Source: Perilla frutescens
Taxonomy: Eukaryota > Streptophyta > Magnoliopsida > Lamiales > Lamiaceae
Assembly (NCBI GenBank): GCA_026008535.1
Contig: BRKX01000014.1
Location: 42,724,506 to 42,788,505 of the forward strand
DNA: 64,000 nt
Direction: 5' to 3'
Every line of letters starts with the position of its first letter. Position 1 is the stretch's first letter. Below, piece by piece: positions 11,801-24,200 of the stretch. The notes beneath the pieces were generated by a model, which did not search any database, was not told the DNA's origin, and saw only the letters and a list, made by a program, of their open reading frames with translations. A program made the translations under genes and the position numbers.

Positions 11801-12775
11801 TGCCCATGTAGACTGAAATCTCTCCATCACTCAGCTGTCTTTTTGCCAGGAACCCCTGTGAAGACATGCAAACATGATCAGTAGCTCCAGTATCTACTAC
11901 CCATGACTGAGTAGAACAAGTAGCTAAACATGTTTCAATGATGAAAGATTGAGACGTACCATTTTTCTTCTTCTTGTTAGGACAATCCGCCTTCCAGTGA
12001 CCTGGCTGGCCGCACTTGAAACACTTTGTCTTTGACTTAAATTCCTCGGGAGGAATCTTAGTCTTAGACTTCTTCACCTTAGGCGCCCCCTCTGCAGCTT
12101 TCTTGGGTGCGTTCTTCTTCTTCCTTTTAGTACCGGAAGAAGACGCCCTATTTTCAGCTAGGTGTGCCTCCGGATTTCCTTTTTGAAGTAACTCAGCCGT
12201 CTGAAGATCCATGAGCAGTTTAGTCAGGCTGACATCCCTTTTAATCATGTTAAAGTTCAGCCTGAACTGCTCAAACCTCGAGGACAGACTATGAAGAACA
12301 ATGTCGATTTGAGAATCGCCATCCAGCTCTCCACCCAAGGTCTCGATCTCAGCCAGATACCCCATCATCGTGAGAACGTGATCCCTAACAGGTGTGGAGT
12401 CAGACATTCTCGTATCCATTAGCTTCTTCATTGCCAAATGGCGTGCCGAGCAGTTCTGATGACCGAAGAGCTGCCTAAGGTTGTACATGATATCATAAGC
12501 GGTTTTCATAGGTTCATGCTGATGTTGCAACACATTCGACATAGATGTCAGAATATAACAGCACGCCACCTCATTGGACCTAACCCACTTATCATATGCA
12601 ACCTTTTGGACTTCGTCAGAACCCTCATCTGGCTTCTGAGGACATACTTCTTCAAGTACGAATTTGTGTCATTCCGTAGTGAGAACAAGATTAAGGTTTC
12701 GAATCCAATCATTATAATTTTCACCGATTAAATTATTTTCTTTGAGAATAGTGGACAGGTTGGAGAGTTCCAAGA
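8820..12775 (-). pseudogene. Copia-B gag-pol polyprotein, single frame with four stops
   Basis: One minus-strand frame of about 1,320 codons in Copia order. Gag lies at 12775-12000, with CCHC knuckle CFKCGQPGHWKADC near 12000. Protease has WVVDTGATDH (about 11900). Integrase has WHHRLGHIN ... CESCLEG, the DDE residues in DLIHSDLCGP and SLRSDRGGEYL, and QQNGVAERRNR. RT starts about 10300 (CKWVYKRKRGADG, KARLVAKGYTQ) with the intact active site YVDDILLIG (about 9800). RNase H has YTDSDFQ and MEAEYVAASEA. In-frame stops are at 12669-12671 (TGA), 11070-11072, 9525-9527 and 9195-9197 (TAG); the last is a CAG-to-TAG type change. There is no frameshift. An initiator ATG is not evident, since the frame near 12770 reads ATC ATC TTG. 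No single product, but a young copy. Confidence 0.92.
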
Positions 12776-15225
12776 TGATATAGAATAACTGAAAAGTAAA
12801 CATGCAGTACAGTCACAAACTTTAGGATACTCACATATAATCGTATACCTCAAAAAATTATATGTAATCCACCGACATTTTAAAAATATTTCTTATAAGC
12901 CACGTTAGTGTGGACGTTTATAAAATTCATCCTTAAACAGGTAAAACCACCTTTAATTTACCTCCAGTCAAATTTCCTTATGACAAGTAAATTAATAGTC
13001 GGAAATAACCACGGTCGTGTAACCTTCAAATTAATAAGCCACGTTGGTGTGGACGTTTATTAATAAATTACACCTAAGTGTGAACACCATCATCTTAGCA
13101 CCAAGTCCACTATTTCGAACTCCTTGCTCCAGTTGGAGGAGTCAGTTTGTTCTAGTAGTGTTCTACAGCTATCTTGATAAAGAAGTTTAATTTCTAGAGA
13201 TAACAGTGATATGACACATCCGTTATGGAGGAAGACCTATTGTCAACTCGCATGTCAATCACATCTCAATTAAACCAGATTAATGGAGACCGTTTGAGAT
13301 TTCTACATACTTTGGTATGAATCTCTCCCACTTAGTTATTTAAGATTGAGGTTTCATTTTATCCCATTGTAAAACATGCAAACATCACATAAAAGGATAA
13401 AAACCATTGCATGCTTCAAACAACATAATAAGCAATAATAATAAAAACCAACTATCATGGCTTATATCTCATGTTGCTGAATGAGATAAAACTGGAAAGT
13501 CAGCTCCGGAACCTCGAGCATAGCCGTCGCCCTCATCACTGCGCCTCGCCGAAAATCCTAGCTCCAATTAGGATTTCGGGACGTGAATCAGTGATACTTC
13601 CTTTCTTGAGCTGTACTACTCTCCTTCTTTGAGTTGATCTTCAAACTTTATTCAATATAGAATTTCTATTCCTTAAAGGAAAAAACTAATATATCTAGAA
13701 TAAAATTACAACTCAATGACTTGGTCTAACAGTTTTATTTCTATTACATTAAAACAACATAAAATAAAACCTAGACCTAATCCATGTATTTTCTCATGGA
13801 TTAAAATCACGTAGCCAAACCGACATACGGCCCATCATACATCCAACATAAATTAAAACATACATCACATAATTAAGGAACAATGATAGTCGGTAACCCT
13901 GCAAACAAGTCAGTCTACAAATCCAACAATCACAATTACATAATTAGCATAAAATAACATATGATATCCAAACATGACATATCAAATAATATTCGAATTT
14001 TCCAATTAATAAAATTAATTAATTCGATATTATCCACCAGATAAAAATTGGAAATTAAAATAATTATCCACCAATTTTAAAACTTGTATTTTTTGAAAAT
14101 ATTACTAAAATAAATCTGGAAATTATTTAAAATTATCCACCAAATTTATTTAATATTTTCTAGCCACCCTAATTAAATAATAATTGGATATATTGATATA
14201 AATTAAAAATCTAATCCAAATATTATCCATAAGAATCTAAATCTTCAAGGATAAGGTTTGGAGATTTGATTCCACTTCAAAATCTTCCAAAACCTATCCA
14301 AAATTAAATTCTTATCACAATTGGATTTTGATAATTATTTGTATATATCCAAAATCACCTTATCCACTTTTAATCAAGAGATTTTCGAAAATATCTAAAA
14401 TAATAAATCTGGAAATTTGATCCATTTCAAATTCTTCCAAATTTAAAATTCTATTTTCAAATCTATCTAGATTAAAATTAGATAAATTAAGATATACATC
14501 AAATAATATCAAACCTTAACCCAATCTTCCAAATTTTCGATCCACCCTAATAAATAAATCTGAAAATTTGATTTTCATCAAAATCTATTCCAAATTAATT
14601 TATTAAAACCGAAAATTAACTAAATTTTGACATTAATCAAAAAACTTATTCCAAATAATATAGTGTAGGTTTCGAAAATTACAAGAAAAATAAATCTGGA
14701 AATTTTGATCCACTTCAAAAATTACCAAATTTAAAATTCTAATTTCAAACCTATCTAGATTAGAATTAGACAATCTTTGATATACATCAAAAATCACCAA
14801 ATCCAATTCTAATCACCATGATTTTCGAACCACACTAGAATTAAATCTGGAAATTTTAATGTTGATTAAAAATCCATCCAAATTTAATACATAGTGTCGA
14901 AAATTTTAAATAACAAATTAGGGAAACTAATACATCAAAATTCGAAAATTTTGAACTCCAAATTTTCGACAACCACCATAAAATAAATCTGGAAATTTGA
15001 AGAACATCAAATATCATCCCAAATTTAATTTATGATTTTCGAAAATTACACAAAACCTCAAAACTAGAATTTTCGAATTACATCAAAAATTCATCCAAGT
15101 TTTGAACATACCATTCGAAATTTACCAACATATAAATCTGAAAATTTAAACAACATAAATATTTCATCAAATTTATACATATTTTTCGAATAAATCCTAG
15201 GCTTAAATCTAGAACAGTGCCAAAA
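12776..15225 (-). mobile_element. Long AT-rich leader of Copia-B
   Basis: About 2.45 kb between PBS and gag, with no coding frame. From about 14000 to 15200 it is built of degenerate copies of a block centred on AAATCTGGAAATTT and TTTTCGAAAATT, recurring every 100-300 bp (for example 14105, 14407, 14690, 14845, 14992). The same leader, in the other orientation, follows the LTR of element H at 62691-64000. Such a length is unusual for Copia elements, whose leaders are normally short. Confidence 0.75.
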
Positions 15226-15240
15226 CCCGCTCTGATACCA
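15226..15240 (-). promoter_or_regulatory. Primer binding site of Copia-B
   Basis: Minus strand TGGTATCAGAGCGGG, two bases inside the 5' LTR. It matches the class complementary to the 3' end of plant initiator tRNA-Met and primes minus-strand cDNA synthesis. Confidence 0.9.
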
Positions 15241-15242
15241 GT

Positions 15243-16665
15243 TGTTGGGGTTTTTTCAAATTAAACCACCGCATGATCTAATTGGATGTTCATTAATCCT
15301 AATGTCATGTAGATCATAAATTCATGCATCTCATATATTTTAATTAACCGAGTTTAATTAACATGCAAATCCGGTTTAATCGATTCTACTAAAGCGGAAA
15401 CATAGAAATCGAAAAACGACTTACAAATTAAACGACGGGTGGAGGACAAGATTAAAGGTCTAATCTTGTTGTTGTATGTATGAAAAATGGCGCCCCACAG
15501 TGATATTCCACTCCTTGATCTTCTGTTGTATTCCCGGACTGAATCTAGTTTCAGGGTGGGCTGAAATCTACTAGATCGGTATGGAATTTGTGGAGATAAA
15601 GAGAACACAAGAGGAGCTGATTCTTCTTCACTAAATTTCGTCCCCCACCTCCCTATTTATAGGGGAGGTGGTCGAAATTATCAAGCCCTAAAAAATATTG
15701 GGCTTGGGCCTCTATCTCTTTTCCAACTCCAGTCCATTAAAGTCATATTGGGCTACAACAGGGATCTAGAAGAATATTAAATTGGCCTGCTAATTTATTT
15801 AATTTCCAATATCCAATAAACTTAGGATATTATTAAATAAATTAAGTATTATTTTTATTCCACTAAAGAAATAATACTGACCTACCAATTTAATACATAT
15901 TTCGGAATATGCTTTCTCCTTTAGTCCAGCCATACCCCGCGTTTAAGATATAATGTCCATTAATTAATTATGTAAGCTTCTGACAGCTATAATTAATTAA
16001 TATCTTATCCTTGAGTAGTACCACACAAGCTTTACTCATGCACGGAATAAATTCCACCTGCAGGGTTTCAGCATGAACTTGCATTTCCTCAAGGGGACAC
16101 CATCAAACTGGCGCACCAGGACACGGGGCCCCTACATATTGCACGACCCATCATAAGTGTAAATGTCACAACCCAAGATATCGAGATTATTGATCCTATG
16201 AAAGAATCTCACCCTTTGATAAATCAAAGCTGCAATCACTACACGTATATGTCCGCCAACATATAAGGGTTAAAAACCCGAACTCTGTGGATTCTTATTC
16301 TCTCATTTAAGGTCAGAATAGAGAATAGAATCCTAAGTAGATCCACCTCAATACACTTGCCCGTGTATTAGAATAATTAGTTAGTCAAGATAAACTAACT
16401 ATCAGATTATTCTACGGCGTACCGATAGCAGGTTCAGTGCCATCTAGACCGTGAGCCTTTTAATACATTACAATGAACCGATAATATGATCTAACCATGT
16501 GTTTACCCACACCATATCATCTACAATGTAAGTATAGTGAACATGCATGTAAATATAACAATTTAAATGCAAATAGTGACTGCAATTGTATTCATTCTAT
16601 ATCATCATAAAACCATTATTAATAATGTATACAAAAGACAGGTCTTCTAGTATACAAAACCAACA
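15243..16665 (-). repeat. 5' LTR of Copia-B
   Basis: 1423 bp, TGTTGGGG ... AACCAACA on the plus strand, near-identical to 7323-8744. TATA box (minus CTATAAATAG) at about 15653-15662 inside the inverted repeat 15645-15671. Confidence 0.95.
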
Positions 16666-16670
16666 GGATT
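16666..16670. repeat. Right TSD (GGATT) of Copia-B
   Basis: Exact copy of 7318-7322. Confidence 0.95.
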
Positions 16671-17110
16671 ACGTCAAAATCACGCATCTCCAAGACATGG
16701 AGATCTGCTCTCAGCACTCTATCATTGATTTCTAGCTTCAGGCCATACGCTATCTTGCTAGAAGAAACTTTCTTTCCTGAAGGAATACTGATCTCTAACA
16801 ATTCACCACTATCTTTGCATAAAACACCAAGCTTGGAACAGAAACTTGCAAATATAAAGGAATGCGATGCACCAGAATCGAACAATACTAAAGCTGGAAT
16901 GTCTGATACTCGAAGAATACCTGACATAGTATCCTCACCTTCCTTAGAGTTCTTTTCCATGCCTTCCAATGCAAACAGTCGGGGCTTCACTCTTCTTTCT
17001 TGTTCATTTTTTCCCTTTAGGCAATCATGGGACATGTGGCTCAGGTCCCCACATGTAAAGCAAACCCTCTGTTCCGCACGACACTCTCTTGGATGGAACC
17101 TTTAGCATTT
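16671..17110 (-). pseudogene. Gypsy A: zinc knuckle and protease
   Basis: Minus strand. The CCHC knuckle CFTCGDLSHMSHDC (about 17035-17075) is followed by LFALEG and the aspartic protease core LVLFDSGASHSFI (about 16860-16900). The reading breaks at DVIL where Copia-B inserted and resumes at GMDWL at 7317. Family role: packaging of element RNA and polyprotein processing. The frame of this part is open up to the insertion. Confidence 0.88.
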
Positions 17111-17985
17111 AGGGCAAGGAGCCCTATCGTTGTTTCCCCTCTGTGGGGCAGGCCTCTGCTACCATGTCTTGTTCTGCATAGGAGCCTTCCCCTTCCCTTT
17201 ATCCTGTGGCTCCCATTTCCTCTTACCAAAGGCCTCACGCTGCCTTTGGTCCTTCAGATCCAACTGGAGCCCATGAGAGATAGCCTGGTCCCTCTCAATC
17301 ACCTCATCATAGGTCCTCAACCTTTAGCCCAATAGAATTCCTGCAATTTTGGGACGTAAACCACGCTCGAAACGTCGAGCTTTTTTTTTATCTGTATCCA
17401 CAATGTACGGAGCATAGCGGGAGAGACGGTTGAACCGCCTTTCATATTCGATCACAGTCATTCCTCCTTACCTTAGATTGAAGAATTCGGTCTCTATCTT
17501 AGTCTTGAAAGACTCGGAAAAGTATTGGGTGAGGATCAACTCTTTCAAGTCGATCCACACCAAAGCTTGGCGTTGCTCGGGCGTTAGAGTTCAAGAATGG
17601 GTTTTCCACCAGAAGCTCGCCTCTTCTGCAAACTGGAAGATAGCGCAAGAGGATTTCTGTACCTCTGTGCACTGAATATGCTCGAAGATCCGTTCCATTT
17701 CCTGGATCCATTCCTCTATCGCTTCTGGACCTTCATTTCATTTGAGCTTAGACGGCCCCATTCTTCTGAACTATTCGACTACGTTGAACGCCTCTTTTTG
17801 GAGCCTAGCTCCTTCAGCTATTCCTCCTCGCCCCAACTGCTGGGCCATGAGACCCTGGAGCGTCTCAAGGAAACCTTGGGCAAAGTTGGGCCCGTTCTCT
17901 CGTGGTGGGGGATCATGGAGACCACCCCCTTCATTACTTAATTCCTCTGTCTCTGGCGGAGCAGGAGCATGACGCGATGGCATCC
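17111..17985 (-). pseudogene. Gypsy A: gag (broken)
   Basis: Minus-strand gag starting about 17982 (MPSRHAPAPPETEEL). It contains a capsid core with PEAIEEWIQEMERIF, ASFWWKTHS, LILTQYFSESF, MTVIEYERRFNRLSRYAPYIV and RRFERGLRPKI. Several stops and at least one frameshift (near 17380, at a T8 run) break it. Family role: virus-like particle. Nearly 0.3 kb of leader (17986-18274) separates it from the LTR-B insertion. Confidence 0.85.
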
Positions 17986-18279
17986 TAAAGCTTTTTAGGC
18001 ACACAAGCTCGTTAGGTTCATGTCATCCTAAGGCTAATTCGAGGACTACTAAAGCACTTTTCATCATTTCATAATCAAGAAAGCACACAACTTCCAAGAT
18101 TTCATTTCTTTAAAGCGTGTATCGGGAATTTAAAACATCATAGCTGATCGTGACAACAGATACATTTCATTCATCTATACTGTACAACTTCGGACCATTC
18201 TTTTCTTTTTTTATCATGCTATCACGATTTAATCAACTCTTAAACTTCTTTAACTTCTTTCCCGACACACTCTATATAT

Positions 18280-21200
18280 TGTAATACCCCAGATTTTTGA
18301 ATAAGGTTTAGAGGATTGGTAATATTAGTTAATTAATTAAAAAGGAAATTTAATTAAGGTTAATTAAGATTGGATGTCAGTCACGACTTTTGGAGTCAGT
18401 TTTCGTGAGAATCGTCTTTTCGAGAAATGTGATTTTAACCATTTTATGACCATCTGTGGTCTCGTTAGAAAGGTTTTAACTCAAGGAGTATGCCGGTGTT
18501 TTCGGATTTTAATTCTGAAGTCAATTAAGTTCCCGGTGATGAAAAACGCATTTAAACGAAGAATGAATAGTAACTTTTGCGTGCGTTCGTGTTTTGAGAA
18601 ATTTACGAAATCCTCCTCGTATATTCAAGTTCAGTTCTGTCAGGCCTCTCTTATGGGAAATGACTCAAGGATTCCGTTGGCGTTCACGGATTGTCATTCT
18701 GAGGTCAATCGAACGCTCGGGAGCCGAATCTGTTAGTCTGAGTGAATAGTAAAAAGTAATTCCAAAAAGGGAATCTTTGCTCGTTTCCCTTCTGATGAAC
18801 CCGTCTTCTTCACGAATCAAGTTGGTTCACTAGTGTTCGAGCCAACGAGTCTCCCGGTATTTTTAGATTTCGTGTCTGAAGTCATTTGGACCTCGACATC
18901 GAATAAAGCAGCTTTTAACCAAACCCGGGGTAACTTTTGCAGTATTCCCGCACAGCAATGGCTTCCAAGGGAAGCCAAAGCTTTTCCTATATATAGGGGA
19001 CCACCCCTTTAGAATTTCTTGCTCATTTCACATCCACTTCACTTCTAAAATCGAGAGGTGAAAAGCTTTGAAAGCCGAGAACGTTCTGTCGAAGTAAAAA
19101 ATGTTTTTCGTGAGTGTTCTTCAAGACGACGAGCGGAGTGGTGTGGAAGGGATGCGGTGAGGGAATGTGCTAGGGGCGCCGTTGAAATCGTAGCAGGCGG
19201 CTCTACCACCGTTGTGACTCGACGAGACGCCGAGCTAACCACATTCCTTCGACGCACCTGACCCCGTCCATTTTTGTTCGTCGGTCTCAAATCCATTTCT
19301 TTTTCGTCTTTAAAATTCTGCACTTGCTTTCCGTTCTTCGCATTCTTCATTATTGCTCGTCTAAAGTTACATTTCGATTTTTGTTGAAATTCCAAGATAA
19401 TAACGTAAATGTTATATTTCTCATTCCGTTATTATTATTCTAAGAAGATTAACCTCGTTATTCTATTAAATTCCGTTCAAGCCACATTCAACGATTTTGT
19501 CGTTAATCTAAATTAAAGGAGGATTATCGTGTTTATACCATTGTAATGCCAAAATTCCTTTTAAGTTAAAAGCATGTTATTGCATGTTAAATTCAAGTAC
19601 GTTGTTTTTATAAAAATCCGGGTTGACTGTTCTTCGTGTTCGTCGAAGAAATCAACGAACACGAAGAACAGTTGAAGAACACGTTGAAAGGAACCCAGAT
19701 GATGAGAGAGAGAAAAAGGGGAGAGAGGGAGAGCCCCGCGGGGAGGAGGGGGGTGAGCGCCGCCGCGCCGCACCCCCCACGGCCGCGGCCAGCCCGCCGG
19801 GGGCGGGGAGCCCGCTGGGGCTAGTAGCCCCGCGGCGGCAGGTAGCCCGCCGGGGCAGGGTAGCCCCGCGGCGCCCCCCCCTCCTTTTCCGTGTTGTTTT
19901 GTTTTCCATCTTTTCCGGCTATTCCCGTACCCCTTTTTCCGATCTTTTTGAGTCTTTAAAAATCATGTTACCCCTCAAGCCATGTTCAAGTTTAAATTAT
20001 AGTAAGGTATTCAAGTTGATTTCAAATTATTTCAAAGAAGATATTCAAATCCTTTTCCGTCGGAAAAATTTGAAATCAAGTCGAGAAATTCCTTAAATAA
20101 AATAAATCCTTTTCGGACCTTTATTAAGTCAAAGTCGTGCTATCCATGATAAGTCCTAGCTAAGAAAATATTAGTTGAGTCTAATTCAGTATCATGTATT
20201 TAGAAATCTTCGAAGTAGACCTAAGTCGACAATTCGACTTTTGTAAGAGGAATCGAGCCTCGGAGAAATACTAAGGAAGACCACCAGTTCGTTGCCTCGT
20301 CCTCTGTTCCGTAATCAAGGTGGGTAAATCTATACTCATCTAAAGTTTGAGCTAATAAGCTCTAGAAGCATGTTAGGGCAAATGAGATATCCAATAAAGT
20401 ATTTTTGCTCAGCCTGTTTGATCTCTGTACAAGGGAAGGAAAAGAATAGATGGAGTTATATGCATGATAATGTTGAATCATTATTTGGGTTAAATGAAGT
20501 AAAGAAGTTAGCATAAGTTAAGTGAGCTTCCAAGTATGTTAGATATGCTAGAATTGTTATTCACAATTTATACTAGCATGAGGTGTTTAGAATTGCTTTA
20601 TCTGCAATCGATGTTTATCAGCGTTAATTTCCTCGTATTTGAATGCTTATGCTTTGTTAAGCTCGTATAGTTAAGGATTAAGGATTGCCTTGTTAGGGTA
20701 GCTTTAACCCTTTGTAGGCCGAGATTATGTAGTAAGGAGGTGTTAGCATTAGACATTGTTCTAAGCTTGGTATTGCTAGCAAGAATAGGAAGAGATGGAA
20801 CTTAGCTTTCACTTAAGCAGAATTTGAGCTTAATATTATTAAGATAGTCACTGCTGAGTTTTTCCTCGCAAACTCGTTCGGATATTTGAGGTAACCCTTC
20901 TTCTATCCTATGGTATGCCTAAGGGTACAGTTGACGGCAGGTTTGAGCCAAGTTGGGCCCAAAAGAAAAGAAAAGGTTTTACGGATACGGAGAGGGCTTT
21001 TGCGTTTTGCTCTCCGTATACCGTCTGTTAATCATTGGATATCTTAAAAGTTATTAAAGCATTTTCATTAAAACCCACTGAGTACATTAGTGCTCATGCC
21101 CCCTCTTTTCAAATGTTTTCAAGTTGAGATGCTGAGGATGCTGGTGGTTGTGAATGTGGGTTGGCTGCTGCTAAGACTATTTTGCTATTATCTAATGTTT

Positions 21201-21580
21201 ACATGAAATCCCACTTTGTGATCCACTACTCTGATACACTCTTTTCAATTCTGTTTAAGTCCTATTATGTTTAGCAAGACTCTATCTCCCCAGAAACGAT
21301 TTAATACCTATAAGATGCATATTATGTTTATCTCTGCTTTTGAGTATGACCTCCGTTCACCTACAAGAGGCCTAACAAGTTGGTATCTGATTAGTTAGCC
21401 GTTTCATTCCGCTTAAGCATGCTTTCTTTTAATCCAAGTAAACCCGAGCATCACCATATAACTTATAAGGCACGTCTTGATTCTTGAGCTTCTTGGTAAA
21501 TCCCCCATCTTTATTCATTAATCCCTTAATAACACCCCGTCCCCACTCGTAAATCCCTATCTCGGGACCGGGCTGTTACA
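18280..21580 (+). repeat. Solo LTR of LARD-like family B (LTR-B1), perfect TSD
   Basis: 3301 bp, TGTAATACCCC ... GGGCTGTTACA, flanked by TATAT at 18275-18279 and 21581-21585. It is homologous to the LTR at 37522-40567. A TATA box (CTATATATAGG) lies at about 18988-18997, a GC-rich island at 19728-19880 and the conserved stem-loop at 21079-21096. No internal region is present, so it is a solo LTR left by recombination after insertion into the Gypsy A leader. Open frames inside it are not supported as genes. Confidence 0.88.
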
Positions 21581-21585
21581 TATAT

Positions 21586-21755
21586 ACACCCCCATTTCAT
21601 ATTACTCATACTTGAAAACCTTTAAAGAAAAGGTACATACCTTGGGATCGGAGTCAAGCCGAGTAGCCGTTGTGAAAAACCACCCACATTTCTCATTCAT
21701 AAATCAAACACATACAGAAACGATTCTACAGGAGCGTAGACCCACTCTGATACCA
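21586..21755 (-). mobile_element. Gypsy A leader and primer binding site
   Basis: Short 5' leader of Gypsy A. The PBS is minus-strand TGGTATCAGAGTGGG (21741-21755), three bases inside the 5' LTR. The leader is cut at 21580 by the LTR-B1 insertion and continues at 18274. Confidence 0.75.
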
Positions 21756-21758
21756 ATT

Positions 21759-24200
21759 TGTAACACCCCAAACTACTCTGTTTGGCCACGTCACTTAACA
21801 TACAATTTACTTACTCATTTTGGTGTGCTTATTTTAAATTGAGCGGAAGCTAAGGTCAAGTTTCATTATAAGGAATGAAATCATAATTCCCAATACGAAT
21901 TTCTCACAATTATAACATACAACCTATAGGATCTAATTTGTCACACAACGTGGTATTTAATGGAAGTATTTCATAAGCCTATCCACATCAATCATACAAC
22001 CGTGTAGCCTATCGAGCTCACAGATTTACACAACCCGCCCGTCTAGCACCCTAAATTAACAAACATAATATAGAGTTCAACAACGTACTTCACACATAGA
22101 AGGCTCCAAGTTCGAACGACCCGCCTTTAAAAAGGTATACATAATATATCAAGTTATTATAGCACATCTACAGAAGATCGGGCTATTCCCATCCCCAATA
22201 ATCATTGATCATAAAGCAAAAAGAATGATCAATGTAATAATAATATCATGAGTATTTCAAAAGCATAAAAAGAAAACACAAGCTTGTGGGGGTTCTCTTG
22301 TGTTCACAACACTCCTACTCGGTCTCTGACTCGTCAACCTGAAATCCATTGAATGAATGAGATGAGTATTTAACAACATACTCAGTGGGGAACACTGTAA
22401 ACAGTTATAGCTAATTGCACAAATGAAAATATAATATATGAACTTTTCTTTACTCTGTGGAGACTAGTCTCAACCCCCGCAGGGTCCAAACATCATGATG
22501 CCCCTGTTAATGAATATCTTACCCTTGTAGGGATGCTCGCAGACATACTACCCCTTAGGGAGGACATTAACAAGTCTATATTGATCCTGAAGGACCTCTG
22601 TATGCCCCAAAGGGTCTCATTCTTATAACAGGTCCGAAGACCCTGCATACATATACAATCAGAGCACAACAATAACTATAACTTTACACGTGTTCACAGT
22701 TTAGAGTTACCCCACCTTACGAGACGCTTTTCACAATTTCTCAACCCTTGAGATACTTCTTGGCCGTGCACAAGTCGTCCACCTCGAGCCCCAATACGTC
22801 ACTAAGCACCTTTCAATTCTCTTTTTCATTTTAGATGTCGAGTTATTCAATTAAATCATAATTTGACCAAACACATGCTATACTTTGCTTTAAGGTCTTC
22901 ATACATATCCATATATAAAATCATGGATATATAAACTCATAACATGATTTTGGACTCAAAATACACATTAAATCTCTTTGAAGCATTTAATCGAGCACAT
23001 TACGTGCACCCATTTAAACCACATGCTCATGACTCAATTTAAATCATTTAAACCTAATATTTCAAATACAAAAACCTTCATCCTAGGGCTCTAACATACA
23101 TAAAAATCAACCCCAAACAACCATCACAACACCTCCAAACAATTATCAACATATCAAGGGAAAATTAGGGCAAAAATCCAAACCCTAGCAACAATGAACT
23201 ATAGGAATTCAATATAACTTCACATATAGCTTCAAGGAGGTAAATAAACCATATGTTCAAGATATCTAGGCAAGAGGATCAATAATATCGAAAACCCTAA
23301 TTTTTGGGCATAAACCCTAGATTCAAATCAGCAAGAATGGAGCTTAATCATCAAAAGGGAAGTGTTATTAGATTACCTTAGATGATGGATGATGATGGTA
23401 GAATCTCCTCCCAAAAGTTGAAGAACTCCTTGAGAGAATTTGGGAAGAAATCGTCCAAGTGATGAAGAAAATGAAGGAAAATAAGTGAAGTGTGGTATTT
23501 AAAGGTTGGAATTTCCGAAACGGGGCGTGACCTAGGGGGGTCGCGTTTATAGGTTGCGCTTGGATAATATAGTGAGGCGCGACTCAAGGAGGTCGCGTTT
23601 GAGCCGAAGAAAAATGGCTCTCTGAAGCTGATGACACGCGACCAAAATGTCGTGTTTCTCACTCGCGTTGCAGACCTCTCAGAACGCGACTCGAAGGGGG
23701 TCGCACTTCCAGGTCACGTCCAGACTATAGATTTTTGAAATAGCTTCGATTTGAGTACTCATGGGCCTCGTGGTTCCAACTGAGTCGAAAGTTATGACCT
23801 CCGGACGAAACCCTACCGAAACTCAGCGAGACCCTCGCTTTATGCTATTTTCGAAAACACATACAATACACAACTTGAATTTTCAAAACATATTTACTAC
23901 TCATTTAATGCACACACCGAAATTACATAAAATTAAGGTATGACAATCATAAAATTAAACGTAATTACAATCATTCCTTAACACATAACTCGACATTTTA
24001 GTATTAAAAATTCAAACTGTATTATACACTCAGTATAATATCACTGTGTGCTATGATGTATTGGTTCGAGTGGAACAACCTGCAACAAAACAATGGCATA
24101 ATACAAACATACTCACATGATTAATATTCAACAATATTCATTCGAAATCATTTACTAAAATTATAATTTATAATTTAGCAAAAAGGATCGGGGTATCGCA
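21759..24200 (-). repeat. 5' LTR of Gypsy A (LTR-A2)
   Basis: 2442 bp. On the plus strand it is TGTAACACCCC ... GGTATCGCA; sense is minus. TATA-like CTTTAAATAC at about 23495-23504, GC-rich block 23517-23715, conserved stem-loop 22363-22384, hairpin set 22460-22642. It is adjacent to the PBS, so it is a true 5' LTR. Next to it on the right is an Athila-type protease scrap, the older insertion target. Confidence 0.88.

Larger units (their letters stand above)
7323..16665 (-). mobile_element. Nearly complete Copia element (Copia-B)
   Basis: A full Ty1/Copia element of 9343 bp on the minus strand: 3' LTR 7323-8744, polypurine tract just above 8744, one gag-pol frame 8820-12775, a long leader 12776-15225, PBS 15226-15240, 5' LTR 15243-16665, and TSD GGATT on both sides. 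Comparing the two LTRs by eye gives about 31 substitutions in 1422 bp (about 2%), so the insertion is recent. It sits in the protease of Gypsy A. A relative (H) begins at 61237. Confidence 0.95.

Noticed and set aside
14000..15200. Regularly spaced repeats in the Copia-B leader as a CRISPR array
   Set aside because: Repeats are degenerate, spacing is irregular, and the context is a plant retroelement.
15226..15240. tRNA-like words (TGGTATCAGAGC) at many places as tRNA genes
   Set aside because: Only 12-15 bases match, always next to an LTR end; they are primer sites. No cloverleaf surrounds them.
19561..20096. Overlapping open frames of up to 157 codons in LTR-B1
   Set aside because: They come from the GC-rich block, are present on both strands and are not kept in LTR-B2.
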